Of a DNA stretch of 40,148 nt, positions 25,144 to 34,138 are shown piece by piece. The notes under the pieces were generated by a model. It did not search any database and was not told where the DNA came from. It saw only the letters and a list, made by a program, of their open reading frames with translations. This DNA is from an uncultured Bacteroidales bacterium (GTDB taxonomy: Bacteria > Bacteroidota > Bacteroidia > Bacteroidales > Muribaculaceae): contig CACYAW010000001.1 of NCBI GenBank assembly GCA_902772455.1, forward strand, positions 159,001-199,148, given 5' to 3'. Made by a program: the position numbers and the translations under genes. Within the stretch, counting starts at the first letter, position 1, and every line of letters begins with the position of its first letter.

Positions 25144-26487
25144 TCAGAAAGTGAACTGAACGCGGGCCTGAGCCACGTGGAAGTTCTTGTCGTTGGGCAA
25201 GAAGGGCTTGTCAAGCTTGTGGAAGGTGTAATCAAACATGCACAGCACGTAACGGTTGAACGCGTAGTTCAGACCGAGGGTCACGCTGTGGATGTCACCA
25301 CCACCAACGCTGGTAGCGCCAGTGCCGGGCCAATCTTCCATGTAGCCGTTAGCATAGTAGTGACCACGACCGGCATTGTAGTACTCACCATCGGTGAGGT
25401 TGTTCAGGCCGGTGTAGTTGTAACGGGCCACGATCTCCAGCGACTTGCCGTCGAGACCACCCAGCAGGCCTTCCTGCTTATTGTACTTGTAGCCATTGCC
25501 GAAGATCTGGAAACCAGCCTCTACATAGCCACCAAAGAAATTGTTGTTTTTCAGCTTGTTGGCATTCTCCCACCATTCGATGTCGCCCCAACCGTCAATG
25601 TTGTTCTGGGCATCGATATAGAGCGAGTAGCTGTCACGCTTCTTGGTCACGTGCTTGTAGAAGAACTCACCGCGGGCAAAGAACTTGTCGTTCTGGTAAA
25701 GAGCCTCGGCGCCCAGGTTAACCACGTTGTTAGCCCAGTCGAGGTCTGCACTGACGAACTGTTCGTCCTCGTCAACGAGGGTCTCGAGAGACTGACCCAG
25801 GTGGAGCGATTTCTTGAGCACGTTGTTGTAAACCGTGCCGCCACCCAGGTGGGCAAAGCGTGCGCTCACACCCACGTGCAGGGTCTGATAATCATTGGCA
25901 ATGGGACGGAACAAGTAGCGACCGGCAACGGTGACACCGTTGAAACCTGCCTCAATCTTGTTGTAGGCATTCTCGGTGAACACGCCCTGATAGGCCATGA
26001 AGTGGTCGGTGTTGTACTTGTAGCTGATACCCAGCTCACGGCCTTCGCCCAGAGCATAGGATGAACCGGGACGGCTGATGAAGTGGTAGCTGCCCAGCGA
26101 AGTGTTGCGGGCCATCGAGCCAGCGGGGTCATTGTAGTAACCCACCTTCACGGCATGGGTATTGTCGCAGTTGTCTAAGTGGGAGTACTGCAGGAAGATG
26201 TTCTTCTGCGAGAATTTGCCACCACCAAAACCAAAGTCGGCATAGAAGTACCAGTCCTTGTAAGTCATAGAGGTGCGGATGCGTGCATCGGTGATCGAGG
26301 CGCCGCTGTTGACGGGCGTGAAATCGCTGTGATAGAGCGCAGCGTCGGCCATCATGCGTGCACCCACGGTGAACTTCACTTCCTTTTCAGCATTTTCGAG
26401 CTCCAGCGTGGGATCGGTGTCGAAGTCTTGTGCACTAGCTGCCAAGGCGAAGATTGCCAGAACCGGCATCAAAATATATTTTTTCAT
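25144..26487 (-). CDS. Porin, porin O/P-like outer membrane protein
   Basis: A 447-residue outer membrane beta-barrel. I start at the ATG at 26487, giving the signal MKKYILMPVLAIFALAASAQ; the upstream ATG at 26526 would add 13 polar residues. The mature protein begins with an acidic stretch, then alternating strands with many aromatic girdle residues, and ends in QVRVQFTF-like form (ARVQFTF), with terminal Phe as for BAM substrates. The spacing resembles the phosphate-selective porin O/P group. Placed 55 bases after the phosphodiesterase gene, it may admit glycerophosphodiesters or glycerol-3-phosphate into the periplasm. That role is inferred from the operon. Confidence 0.82.
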   Translation of the reverse strand: MKKYILMPVLAIFALAASAQDFDTDPTLELENAEKEVKFTVGARMMADAALYHSDFTPVNSGASITDARIRTSMTYKDWYFYADFGFGGGKFSQKNIFLQYSHLDNCDNTHAVKVGYYNDPAGSMARNTSLGSYHFISRPGSSYALGEGRELGISYKYNTDHFMAYQGVFTENAYNKIEAGFNGVTVAGRYLFRPIANDYQTLHVGVSARFAHLGGGTVYNNVLKKSLHLGQSLETLVDEDEQFVSADLDWANNVVNLGAEALYQNDKFFARGEFFYKHVTKKRDSYSLYIDAQNNIDGWGDIEWWENANKLKNNNFFGGYVEAGFQIFGNGYKYNKQEGLLGGLDGKSLEIVARYNYTGLNNLTDGEYYNAGRGHYYANGYMEDWPGTGATSVGGGDIHSVTLGLNYAFNRYVLCMFDYTFHKLDKPFLPNDKNFHVAQARVQFTF

Positions 26488-26542
26488 TTTATATTGTTTC
26501 GATTTAATGTTGTTGTTAATGTTCATTTACACCTCGTGTGGA

Positions 26543-28138
26543 TTAGTAACCCAGACGCTCGAGGGTGGCAACAGCATCGGGAACGGTGACGTTGGCCTGC
26601 GAGTTGTCATACTTCTGTCCAGCGTGGAAGGGGTTGGGCAGTTGGGCGTTGCCACGGAAGCCGTTCTCAATCATGTAACGCAGCGACATCTCGGTGCGGT
26701 TGGTGAAGAAGCCGTCCATATACACGGGAACACTGCTGGGATAGCTGGTGGTGCAATAGGGCGTGGCAGGAATCTCAAGACGGAGCAAATCGTCAAACTC
26801 GGTTTCCCAACCATAGTTGTAGTAGCCCATGTACTTGCACATCTGTGCCCAGCTGTCGAAACTGTAAGGATGGTTGATCATGCCGCTCTTGCGGATCATG
26901 TAAGCCTGCCAGGGAGCATTCATCTCGGGATAGTTGTTGGGAGCGCCGCTGATGGCCGGACCGATGATGTGTGCGCCATTGTCCTGAGCCCACTTGATGA
27001 AGGCAGCATAGCCGGTGGGGGTGTCATAGGCGATGTCGGTAGCATAGGCGGGTTCGCTGATCCACAACAGGTAGCACATGGGGATGCGGCCCTTGAAGAT
27101 GTTGTTGGCACGGCGCAGAGCATCAAACGAGAAGGTCTGCAGGATAACGCGACCGCGGGTGTTGCCCACGTTCACCTTGCCGTTCTTGTAGAAGGGCTGA
27201 TCGCCGGGATCGTTGGTGATGATGTTCCAGCGCTGCTCCATGTTGCCGGGGTTCAGCCAGCTCTCCTTGAACTCGACATAGATACCGGGACGGTTACCGG
27301 TGTCCTCGGGATCGGGCTCGTAACCAGCAGCGAAGTCGTACTCGATGAAGTCCATATACTTGGCGTTGTACTCGCCCTTGGCCTTGATGGCGTCGTAGAT
27401 CTGCTGCAAGGTCATGCCCTTGTACTCGTCCTTGATTTTGTAGGTGAGCACGCGGCGGCCCTGAGCGTCACGCACCAGGCGCTTGCCCTGTGCATAGGCG
27501 ATCTGGTCCTGGATGGCGCTGATGTACAGACCATTGCTGTAAACGATCTTGCCATTCTCAAAGCGGCCGTTCTGGGTAGCCTTGAAGGTGGGACGAGCCT
27601 GCTCCAGTGAGCTCTCGTTGAACCAGCTGCCAGCATCGAGCATGAGCAGCTCGGCATAGTAGTAGCTCAAAGTGTAGAACGGGCGGAAGGCGGCCATGTC
27701 ACGGCCGTACTGTGCCTCGGCATCAGCGCGGGAGAAGCCCAGGCTCATGTAGAAGTCAACACGGCTGGCGGGAACGTTCTCGCTGAAGACGTTCTCGATG
27801 TTGGTGGTGCGCTTCAGGTTCTCATCGTGGTTAGCGAGCACGATACCGTCCTTGGTGCACTGCACGTCGCTCTCGAGGTAGTCGGCGCCCATCTCACGGG
27901 CCCAACGCCACGAAGCCTCAGTCTCCTCGGGAGCCCAGAAGGTGGAGCCGCGGTGTGCAACAACTGCATACAGAGGCACATAATCACGAACCTTGGCCAG
28001 CTCACTGTTCAGTACCTGAACTTCTACTCGCTTGGCATCAAGTTTCTCATTGGTGAACTGCTGTTCTTCCTCACATGAGGTGAAGGCTGCAAGCACAACG
28101 GTGCTCAACAAACCTACTCTAACGAGATTTTTAAACAT
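26543..28138 (-). CDS. glpQ: Glycerophosphodiester phosphodiesterase lipoprotein (GlpQ-like)
   Basis: A 531-residue exported enzyme that would cleave glycerophosphodiesters to glycerol-3-phosphate and an alcohol. The signal ends LAAFTSC, with Cys22 lipidated. The GDPD motifs are His62-Arg63 in AHRGSTFWAPEET, Glu89/Asp91 in YLESDV and His104 in LANHDENL; the usual PENT is PEET here. It is longer than typical GlpQ (about 350), with extra sequence around residues 115-260. In this sequence the frame is open upstream into glpT without a stop, so a GlpT-GlpQ fusion is possible, but the complete signal peptide at ATG 28138 argues for a separate start. It precedes a porin gene in the glp operon. Confidence 0.85.
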   Translation of the reverse strand: MFKNLVRVGLLSTVVLAAFTSCEEEQQFTNEKLDAKRVEVQVLNSELAKVRDYVPLYAVVAHRGSTFWAPEETEASWRWAREMGADYLESDVQCTKDGIVLANHDENLKRTTNIENVFSENVPASRVDFYMSLGFSRADAEAQYGRDMAAFRPFYTLSYYYAELLMLDAGSWFNESSLEQARPTFKATQNGRFENGKIVYSNGLYISAIQDQIAYAQGKRLVRDAQGRRVLTYKIKDEYKGMTLQQIYDAIKAKGEYNAKYMDFIEYDFAAGYEPDPEDTGNRPGIYVEFKESWLNPGNMEQRWNIITNDPGDQPFYKNGKVNVGNTRGRVILQTFSFDALRRANNIFKGRIPMCYLLWISEPAYATDIAYDTPTGYAAFIKWAQDNGAHIIGPAISGAPNNYPEMNAPWQAYMIRKSGMINHPYSFDSWAQMCKYMGYYNYGWETEFDDLLRLEIPATPYCTTSYPSSVPVYMDGFFTNRTEMSLRYMIENGFRGNAQLPNPFHAGQKYDNSQANVTVPDAVATLERLGY

Positions 28139-29494
28139 AAGTTCAATCTTTTCGCCCTTGCGGTCGGCAACGAGATACTGCTCCTCCTTGTAGGTCAGGG
28201 CCATGAAGAAGATGGCGCCCACGCAACCCACGATCAGCAGGATGAACGGCATGTCCCAGCCTCCGGTGCTCTCGGCAACATAGCCCAGCACGGTGTTGGC
28301 CAGAATAGCGGTACCCAGCACGTAGCCCATGAAGCCGGTGAGGCCGGCAGCGGTGCCAGCTGCGTTCTTGGGGGCAAGGTCAAGTGCCTGCACGCCAATG
28401 AGCATTACGGGACCATAGATGAGGAAGCCGATGGCAATCAGGCAACCCAGGACAATGCTCAGGTTGGTCATGTTCTGCCAGTAGACAACGATGGCCACGA
28501 TAATGAGGGCCATGAAGATCATCGTGGGCAACGCGCGACGGCCATTGAAGACCTTGTCGCTCAGCCAGCCGCAGAAGATGGTGCCGGGAATAGCGGCAAT
28601 CTCATAGGCAAAGTAGGCCCAACCGGCATTCTTGATGTCCACGCCCTGCTCGCTCAGGATGGTGGGAGCCCAGTCCAGACAGCCGTAGCGCACCATATAT
28701 ATAAAGGAGTTGGCCAGTGCGATGTACCACAAGAACTTGTTGGAGAGGACGGTCTTGAAGATTTCCTTCACGCTCAGCGACTGCTCGCTCTTCTTCTCGG
28801 GTGTCACGGATAAGGATGTAGGCGATAATCGCAATCAGGATGGCTACAGCAGCGGGGAAGGCGTAGGTACCGATGAGGAAGTACATCTTCTCATCGTTGC
28901 CGTAGAACCATGAGCCGAACCACATGGCACCATAGGCTGCCATGGGGCCGACAAGGGCACCACCCACGTTGTGGGCGCAGTTCCACACGCTCATCCAGGT
29001 GCCGCGCTCCTTAATGGAGAACCAGCGCGTCATCACACGTCCGCACGGAGGCCATCCCATTCCCTGGAACCAACCCACGAGGAAGTTGAAGGCACCCATC
29101 AGGAATACGGCAAGACCCTTGCGCTCGGGGTGACCGATGGGGTCGAGCAGGGTGATGGGAACCATCATGAACAACATGGCGATGGCCGAAAGGATCAAGC
29201 CCAACGGCAGGAAGCGGCGCGCATTGCTGCGGTCGCTGACGCTGGCCATGACGAACTTGGAAAAGCCATAGGCCACGGCATTCATAGCCAAGGCCGTTCC
29301 CAACATACCCTTGGTGAAGCCAAAGGGCTCGAGCATGGGAATGGCCATGGAGAAATTCTTTCTCACCAAATAGAAGCCGGCATAGCCGATGAAGATGCCG
29401 ATAAAGACTTGCCAACGCAGTCTCTTGTACTTGGCATCGGCCTCGGGACCGGTCTGTTCCGGCTTATAGTAAGTTTTAGTTTTTAAGTTGTTAT
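28139..29494 (-). pseudogene. glpT: Glycerol-3-phosphate transporter GlpT, disrupted
   Basis: Clear GlpT-type MFS antiporter sequence (glycerol-3-phosphate in, phosphate out) in two frames. The N-half runs from KPEQTGPEADAKYKRLRW through FIGYAGFYLVRKNFSMA and GWFQGMGWPPCGRV to YILIRDT; the C-half continues in another frame from PEKKSEQSLSVKEIF through NKFLWYIALANSFIYMVRYG to FFMALTYKEEQ. Three lesions are visible. The expected start reads AT-AAC at 29494-29490, as if one G of ATG were missing, and no other good start exists. The frame changes near 28799-28804 in the central loop, where family members normally have a longer linker. No stop precedes glpQ. Either the gene is dead or the sequence has local errors or a small deletion. 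It lies between glpC and glpQ. Confidence 0.85.
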
Positions 29495-29519
29495 TTTATA
29501 GTTGTATATGTGTTGTTGG

Positions 29520-30779
29520 TTAAATTCCGTTGGCACGGCGGGTGGCTTCCACATCGAGGGCATCGGCAAGGATGCTGATAGGGTTCTCGACGGGAAGGCC
29601 GGTGGACATCTCGATCTGCCACTTGCAGGTCTCGCAGTCGGTGGCGACGGCCTCGACCTGTGCGTCCTCGATGTGCTTGAACAAAATGGAACCGATGGCT
29701 TGGGAGCGCTCGTAGTTCTCCTTTTTGAACCCGTAGGTGCCCGAGATGCCGCAGCACTCCTGCTCGAGCACTTGGAGGTCGAGTCCGGGAATCATGCGCA
29801 GCAGCTCAATGCTGTAGAGCTGCCAGCCCATGCGCTGCATGTGGCAAGCGGTGTGATAAGCAATCCTTCTCTTATAGTCTTGCTTGAAGACAAGCTTTAC
29901 TTTTTCCTCATCCACAAGATTATAGATGAATCGTGTAGCAAGGGAGATATTGTTGCGGATATCGCTGTTGTCGATGTCAAGCATTGCGGGATACTCGTCG
30001 CGCAGGTTGAAAGTGCAGCTTGAGCTTGTGGTCAGCACTGTGCTGTGATTGGTGCCCGCAGCCTGGCGGATGCTGGCGGTGTTGACGTTTGCCTGGCGCT
30101 TCGCCTGCTTGTACAGGCCGTTGGCGATGAGGGCGACTCCGCAGCATTGCTCCTTCTCGAGCATGTGAACGCCATAACCGATGGCATTCATCACCTTGAC
30201 CAGGTCCTGACCCAATTGGGGGAAGTTGTAATTCACATAGCAGCCGTGGAAGTAGCTCACGTGGTTGGGGTAGGAATCCTGCTCCTTGGCGGCATGGCGC
30301 TTGAACCAGGTAGTGAACTTTTGGCGGCTATAGGCCGGGAAAGTGCGGTTCTTGTCGATGGCCATCACGCTGTGCATCACCAGTTTAGTGGGCTTGAGGC
30401 CCAGCGTCGCATTGGCGATGGGGGCCACTAGATTGGCCACAGTGCCCAGCAGGTCGGTATTGGCCAGCATCGTGTCGCGCAGACTTGCGCGGTGTCCCTC
30501 GCTGGCTTTCATGCGTGCGTGCTGAATGATGTCGGCAATGTGCACGCCGCTGGGGCATGCCACTTCGCATCGTTTGCAGTTCAGGCACAGCTTCAGCGCT
30601 TTGTCAAAGTAAGCGGGATCCTTCAAGCGGTAGCGCTCACCGTCCGGCCCGGCCTGCTTGGGGCCGGGATAATCGGTGGTTACAGCGGCAACCGGGCACA
30701 CCGTGGTGCAGATGCTGCATTTGGTGCATTGCTCAAAGTTGTTCTCGCTGAGGTTGCATATTTGCATTCGTTCAGCCAT
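29520..30779 (-). CDS. glpC: Anaerobic glycerol-3-phosphate dehydrogenase subunit C
   Basis: A 419-residue iron-sulfur subunit that anchors GlpAB to the membrane and passes electrons from glycerol-3-phosphate to the menaquinone pool. Two 4Fe-4S ferredoxin motifs are complete: Cys18, 21, 24, 28 and Cys65, 68, 71, 75. Two CCG domains follow (FHGCYVNYN with EQCCGVAL, and HTACHMQRMG with QECCGISGTYG). The length matches GlpC. It lies 95 bases after glpB; a hairpin sits in that gap. Confidence 0.93.
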   Translation of the reverse strand: MAERMQICNLSENNFEQCTKCSICTTVCPVAAVTTDYPGPKQAGPDGERYRLKDPAYFDKALKLCLNCKRCEVACPSGVHIADIIQHARMKASEGHRASLRDTMLANTDLLGTVANLVAPIANATLGLKPTKLVMHSVMAIDKNRTFPAYSRQKFTTWFKRHAAKEQDSYPNHVSYFHGCYVNYNFPQLGQDLVKVMNAIGYGVHMLEKEQCCGVALIANGLYKQAKRQANVNTASIRQAAGTNHSTVLTTSSSCTFNLRDEYPAMLDIDNSDIRNNISLATRFIYNLVDEEKVKLVFKQDYKRRIAYHTACHMQRMGWQLYSIELLRMIPGLDLQVLEQECCGISGTYGFKKENYERSQAIGSILFKHIEDAQVEAVATDCETCKWQIEMSTGLPVENPISILADALDVEATRRANGI

Positions 30780-30831
30780 AATATCCCATTAAAAAATCAT
30801 CAATCAAATCGTTATCTATTATATATTAAAC

Positions 30832-30858
30832 CTTCACTTGAGTGTTTTCTCAAGAAGG
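30832..30858 (-). other. Intercistronic hairpin between glpB and glpC
   Basis: CTTGAG and CTCAAG arms (30837-30842, 30849-30854) with a six-base loop, extended by CCTT/AAGG beyond a two-base bulge. On the - strand it is followed by AT-rich sequence. It could trim or attenuate the message between glpB and glpC. Confidence 0.45.
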
Positions 30859-30874
30859 ATGGTAGTCGAATGGA

Positions 30875-32122
30875 CTATTTGCCGCCCGTGATGTTGCGGG
30901 CCACGGCAAGAGCCGAAATCAGTGATATGCCGGTGCCGTCACCCATCTTAATGGCGTCATGGCCGCTCAAGACCGAGCCGATGGCGTAAAGGTTGCTGAT
31001 TGTTTTGCCCTGGCGCTGGCAATGGAGGCTGCCGTCGGTGGTGACGCCATAGTTGAAGTAGGCCTGCGGCTCCAGAATGCCGAAGCGTGTCCATTGGTCA
31101 CAGTCGGCATCGGCGTCCACATCGAGGTCAAAAACGGGTTCATAGACGCGCTCATAGTTGGCGGCAAGGCCGCGGCTGATGAACGAACCCGTGGCAAGGA
31201 CGAAATTGCTGGCCCTTAAGGGCATATCGTTCAGTTTCTCGGTGGAGACGTTCAGCAGTTTGCCGTCCTCGAAATTGCCGCTGATGACAGTGTCACCCGT
31301 CAAGTAGTTGCCTCCCAGCATCTTGAAGTAGTGCCGCAGCAATGTCTGCATCCTCATGCCCGCAACGACGGGAGGCATGGTGGCGACAAAACGCAACGGC
31401 TTGTTGCACATGCCCTGTAATGTCTTGATGTCGCTGTCGTCGGCCTGTCCCAGTACACTGGGCAGCAGCACCATATCGGCCTCGCCTGTGAGGGCGTTGA
31501 TCTGGTCGGCTACACGTTGCAGGGCTGTAGTGCTGAGCAGACGTTTGGCCAGGCTGGTGGCGCGCATCTCGCTGGGGCTGCGGCGCAGCGCGGTGATGTC
31601 GTCGGTGGTGAACTCAATCGTCTGGACGTCAAAGCCCAAGTCGCGCAGGCCTTGTGCCAGCATGCCGTTGGGCTGGTCGAAGTAGCCACGAATGCACATC
31701 AGTGCCACGCGCTTAGCGGGCAGTTTGCCCAGGTCGTCGATGCGCAGGTTCTCGCTCAGGGTGAGCCAGGCGGGCTTGGCGATTCCCATGGGAGTGACGC
31801 GCCAGTGGTTGGCGGCAGCGCTGCCTTCCATGTTGATGCCCGCATCGGCCAGCATCTGCTTGGCCTCTTCGGCAAGTGCCTCGATGCGCTCGGCGCCGAT
31901 TTTGCGGTAAGGATGGCTCTGGGGCAGGATGGAGATGGCCTCCAGCGGGTTGCTGACATTGTTGCCGTCGATACAACCCAGCAGCTCCATCGAGCCGCCG
32001 TTGAACATCAATGTGCTCTGGCCGCCAGCGACGATGGTCACTCGTTGTCCGCGCTTGGCGAGCGCGATGCCGCAAATGAGGCCGCTCAGGCCTCCGCCCA
32101 TGATGATGGTGTCCATTCTCAT
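30875..32122 (-). CDS. glpB: Anaerobic glycerol-3-phosphate dehydrogenase subunit B
   Basis: A 415-residue flavoprotein subunit of the GlpABC complex. The N-terminus has the dinucleotide-binding MGGGLSGLICGIALAKRG, and the C-terminus the second FAD contact region with SGHDAIKMGDGTGISLISAL. The start at ATG 32122 overlaps the glpA stop by four bases (ATGA), typical of coupled translation; the frame is open further upstream to 32170 but that lies within glpA. It is somewhat shorter than but collinear with known GlpB proteins. Confidence 0.92.
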   Translation of the reverse strand: MRMDTIIMGGGLSGLICGIALAKRGQRVTIVAGGQSTLMFNGGSMELLGCIDGNNVSNPLEAISILPQSHPYRKIGAERIEALAEEAKQMLADAGINMEGSAAANHWRVTPMGIAKPAWLTLSENLRIDDLGKLPAKRVALMCIRGYFDQPNGMLAQGLRDLGFDVQTIEFTTDDITALRRSPSEMRATSLAKRLLSTTALQRVADQINALTGEADMVLLPSVLGQADDSDIKTLQGMCNKPLRFVATMPPVVAGMRMQTLLRHYFKMLGGNYLTGDTVISGNFEDGKLLNVSTEKLNDMPLRASNFVLATGSFISRGLAANYERVYEPVFDLDVDADADCDQWTRFGILEPQAYFNYGVTTDGSLHCQRQGKTISNLYAIGSVLSGHDAIKMGDGTGISLISALAVARNITGGK

Positions 32123-33762
32123 TGCACGTCCTCCTTTCCTTGCATGTTTACAGCCTTGTCCAGTCCGCACAGGCCCTCATAGATGAAGGCAGTCAGTTGC
32201 GCTTCTCGCAGGGTGTCTCCCCAAGCGACGGGCCTCATTCCTTTCCATCGTTCGTCGAGGAATGCGGCAAGGTCTTCCTGTGCGCCCTTCACGTCGTTCC
32301 TGAGTTCGCCCATGATGGATGCGGCACGGCAGGAGCAGAGTTTGCCTTGGCAGGTACCCATGCCCACGCGTGTGCGGCGGCGCAGGTTCACGAGGTTGTG
32401 AACGTGCAGCTGGTGTACGGCATATTTGATTTCGCCCATGGTGACGCCTTCGCACTCACACACCAGGGCGTTGTCGATATCGTTTTCTTTCTCGATGCGC
32501 GATGCCAGGGAGCCGTGGCGGCCAATGGCGGCACGCTGACCGAAGCTGTAGCGCTTGGTCAGGTCGCTCTGGTTGGGAGCACCCTCTTCCGAGCCGGGAA
32601 GCGGCTGGCTGGCGGTGACGCAGGGAGCGGTGTTGCCCAACTTGGCGCAAACGGCGTTAGTGACGATTTCGCCCATGAGCCTGTAAGTCATCATCTTGCC
32701 ACCGGTGATGGTGATGAATCCCTCCACGCCGTCGCGTTTGGCGTGATCCAGGCACACGATGCCGCGGCTGATGCTGCGGCCGCTGGGGTCGTCATCGCTG
32801 GCCACCAAAGGACGCACACCGGCATAGGCGCGGATGATTCTTGTGGTGGCGAGCTTCGGCGCGATTTTGATGCCCTCCTTGAGCAGGACGTCCACCTCCT
32901 CGCGTGTCACGCGCATGTCATCGACGGTCTCGATGGGGATGCGGTCGCTCGTCGTGCCGATGACGCACACGGTGTCGTCGGGCACGAGGATGTCGGCATT
33001 AGCGGGCTTGCGGCAGCGGTTGATGACCATGTTGTTCACACGGTGGCCAAAGATGAGCAACGCACCTCGGGCAGGGAACATCGAGATGTTCACCCCTGCC
33101 ATCTGCGCGATGCGCTGTCCCCAGATGCCCGCCGCGTTAACCACCACGCGGCTGCGCACCTCGACGTGCTGGCCGTTGAGCTTGTTGAGCAGTTTCACGC
33201 CCTCGACACGGTTCTGGTTCATGATGAAGCCCTCCATCTCATGGTAGTTGAGCGTCTCGGCGCCGTGCATGCGGGCGTCGAGCAGGTTGGCAACAGTGAG
33301 GCGGAATGGGTCGATGGCGGCGTCGGGGATGCGTACGGCACCGATGAGTTCGGGGTTGACAGCTGGCTCGATGCGGCGCGCCTCCTCAGGGTCGATGACG
33401 TCGGCACGGATGCCGGCGCGCTGGCACGCTTCCACAAAAGTGTGCTGGTATTGGAGATCGTCCTCGGGCAGGGTGATGAACAGGCCATCGGTCTCCTCCA
33501 CGCAGTGGCGGGCGATGCGCCTCAAGATCATGTTCTCGCTGATGCATTCGCTGGCGCTCTCGCTGTCGGTCACGGCGTAACGCGCGCCACTGTGCATCAG
33601 GCCGTGGTTGCGGCCCGTGGCTCCCGTGCTGTAGTCGTTGCGCTCGACAAGCAGCACGCTCAAGCCACGCAGGGCGCAATCCCTCGCGGTTCCGGCGCCT
33701 GTGGCACCGCCGCCCACGATGATCACGTCATATTCTTTGTTGTATATGTCAGTGGTTACCAT
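32119..33762 (-). CDS. glpA: Anaerobic glycerol-3-phosphate dehydrogenase subunit A
   Basis: The 547-residue catalytic subunit that oxidises sn-glycerol-3-phosphate to dihydroxyacetone phosphate. It has the FAD-binding VGGGATGAGTARDCALRG at about 16-33, the DAO-family signature GRNHGLMHSGARY and a C-terminal BFD-like 2Fe-2S region with CECEG and GTCQGKLCSCR. I start at ATG 33762; the TTG at 33768 is less likely. It is the first gene of the - strand glp operon, with a well-formed promoter 54 bases upstream and repeated boxes likely bound by the divergent GlpR-type repressor. Confidence 0.94.
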   Translation of the reverse strand: MVTTDIYNKEYDVIIVGGGATGAGTARDCALRGLSVLLVERNDYSTGATGRNHGLMHSGARYAVTDSESASECISENMILRRIARHCVEETDGLFITLPEDDLQYQHTFVEACQRAGIRADVIDPEEARRIEPAVNPELIGAVRIPDAAIDPFRLTVANLLDARMHGAETLNYHEMEGFIMNQNRVEGVKLLNKLNGQHVEVRSRVVVNAAGIWGQRIAQMAGVNISMFPARGALLIFGHRVNNMVINRCRKPANADILVPDDTVCVIGTTSDRIPIETVDDMRVTREEVDVLLKEGIKIAPKLATTRIIRAYAGVRPLVASDDDPSGRSISRGIVCLDHAKRDGVEGFITITGGKMMTYRLMGEIVTNAVCAKLGNTAPCVTASQPLPGSEEGAPNQSDLTKRYSFGQRAAIGRHGSLASRIEKENDIDNALVCECEGVTMGEIKYAVHQLHVHNLVNLRRRTRVGMGTCQGKLCSCRAASIMGELRNDVKGAQEDLAAFLDERWKGMRPVAWGDTLREAQLTAFIYEGLCGLDKAVNMQGKEDVQ

Positions 33763-33815
33763 AAACAATTGTTTTTTTTAGGTAGCAAAGCTAATCGCAT
33801 GTATTAGTTTCGGTG

Positions 33816-33846
33816 CAAAGTTATGTATTCTTTTTGGATTGACAAA
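33816..33846 (-). promoter_or_regulatory. Promoter of glpA operon
   Basis: On the - strand TTTG (33846-33843), a 19-base spacer and TAACTTTG (33823-33816) match the Bacteroidetes consensus exactly. Transcription would start near 33809, about 47 bases before the glpA start, right at the TTTCGGTG box. Confidence 0.78.
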
Positions 33847-34069
33847 GTAATTTCGTATTTATTTTTGAAAATTCGCAGTTTGAATATTTTTAATTTGTTG
33901 AAAAACAAAAAAATAGATGATATCTGGATTTGGATTTTCACTGAAAATGGTACTTTCGTTTGTTTTGTAAATATATTTCGTTTTGTTCTATAATCAAAAG
34001 CAAAATGGATTGATTTATAGATGATTTTTGTTTCGTTTAAAAAAAAATCGAAACTTTTTTGCGTTTTTT

Positions 34070-34101
34070 CTTGGAGGGAATTTTTCTTTTATCTACTTTT
34101 G
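34070..34101 (+). promoter_or_regulatory. Promoter of the GlpR-type regulator
   Basis: CTTG at 34070-34073, a 20-base spacer and TACTTTTG at 34094-34101 fit the consensus with one mismatch in the -33 box. The leader to the start at 34139 would be about 30 bases. The boxes at 34031 and 34047 lie just upstream, allowing autoregulation. Confidence 0.7.
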
Positions 34102-34138
34102 CCGTATCAAAAAGAAATCAAAATCGTTTTTATTTGCT

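Larger units (their letters stand above)
33763..34138. promoter_or_regulatory. glpA-glpR divergent control region with TTTCGTTT boxes
   Basis: This 376-base AT-rich gap has no gene. TTTCGTTT occurs at 33954, 33976 and 34031 (starts 22 and 55 bases apart), and an inverted relative ATCGAAAC at 34047-34054. Near-matches TTTCGTAT at 33851 and TTTCGGTG at 33808 flank and overlap the glpA promoter. Repeated TTTCGTTT-like half-sites are the type bound by several DeoR-family repressors, so these are candidate operators for the adjacent GlpR-type protein. Confidence 0.6.

Noticed and set aside
25129-27610. Long + strand open frames opposite the porin and phosphodiesterase
   Set aside because: They are mirror frames of GC-rich coding sequence. 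The - strand proteins have signal peptides and family motifs; the + strand ones are Val/Gly/Leu-rich with no recognisable domain.
32122-33807. 561-codon + strand open frame opposite glpA
   Set aside because: Antisense shadow of glpA; His/Ala/Val-rich with no domain, and glpA motifs are complete on the other strand.
34028-34138. N-terminal extension of the GlpR-type protein
   Set aside because: The frame is open, but the 37 residues are low-complexity Lys/Phe sequence covering the promoter and operator-like boxes; the DeoR helix-turn-helix begins right after ATG 34139.
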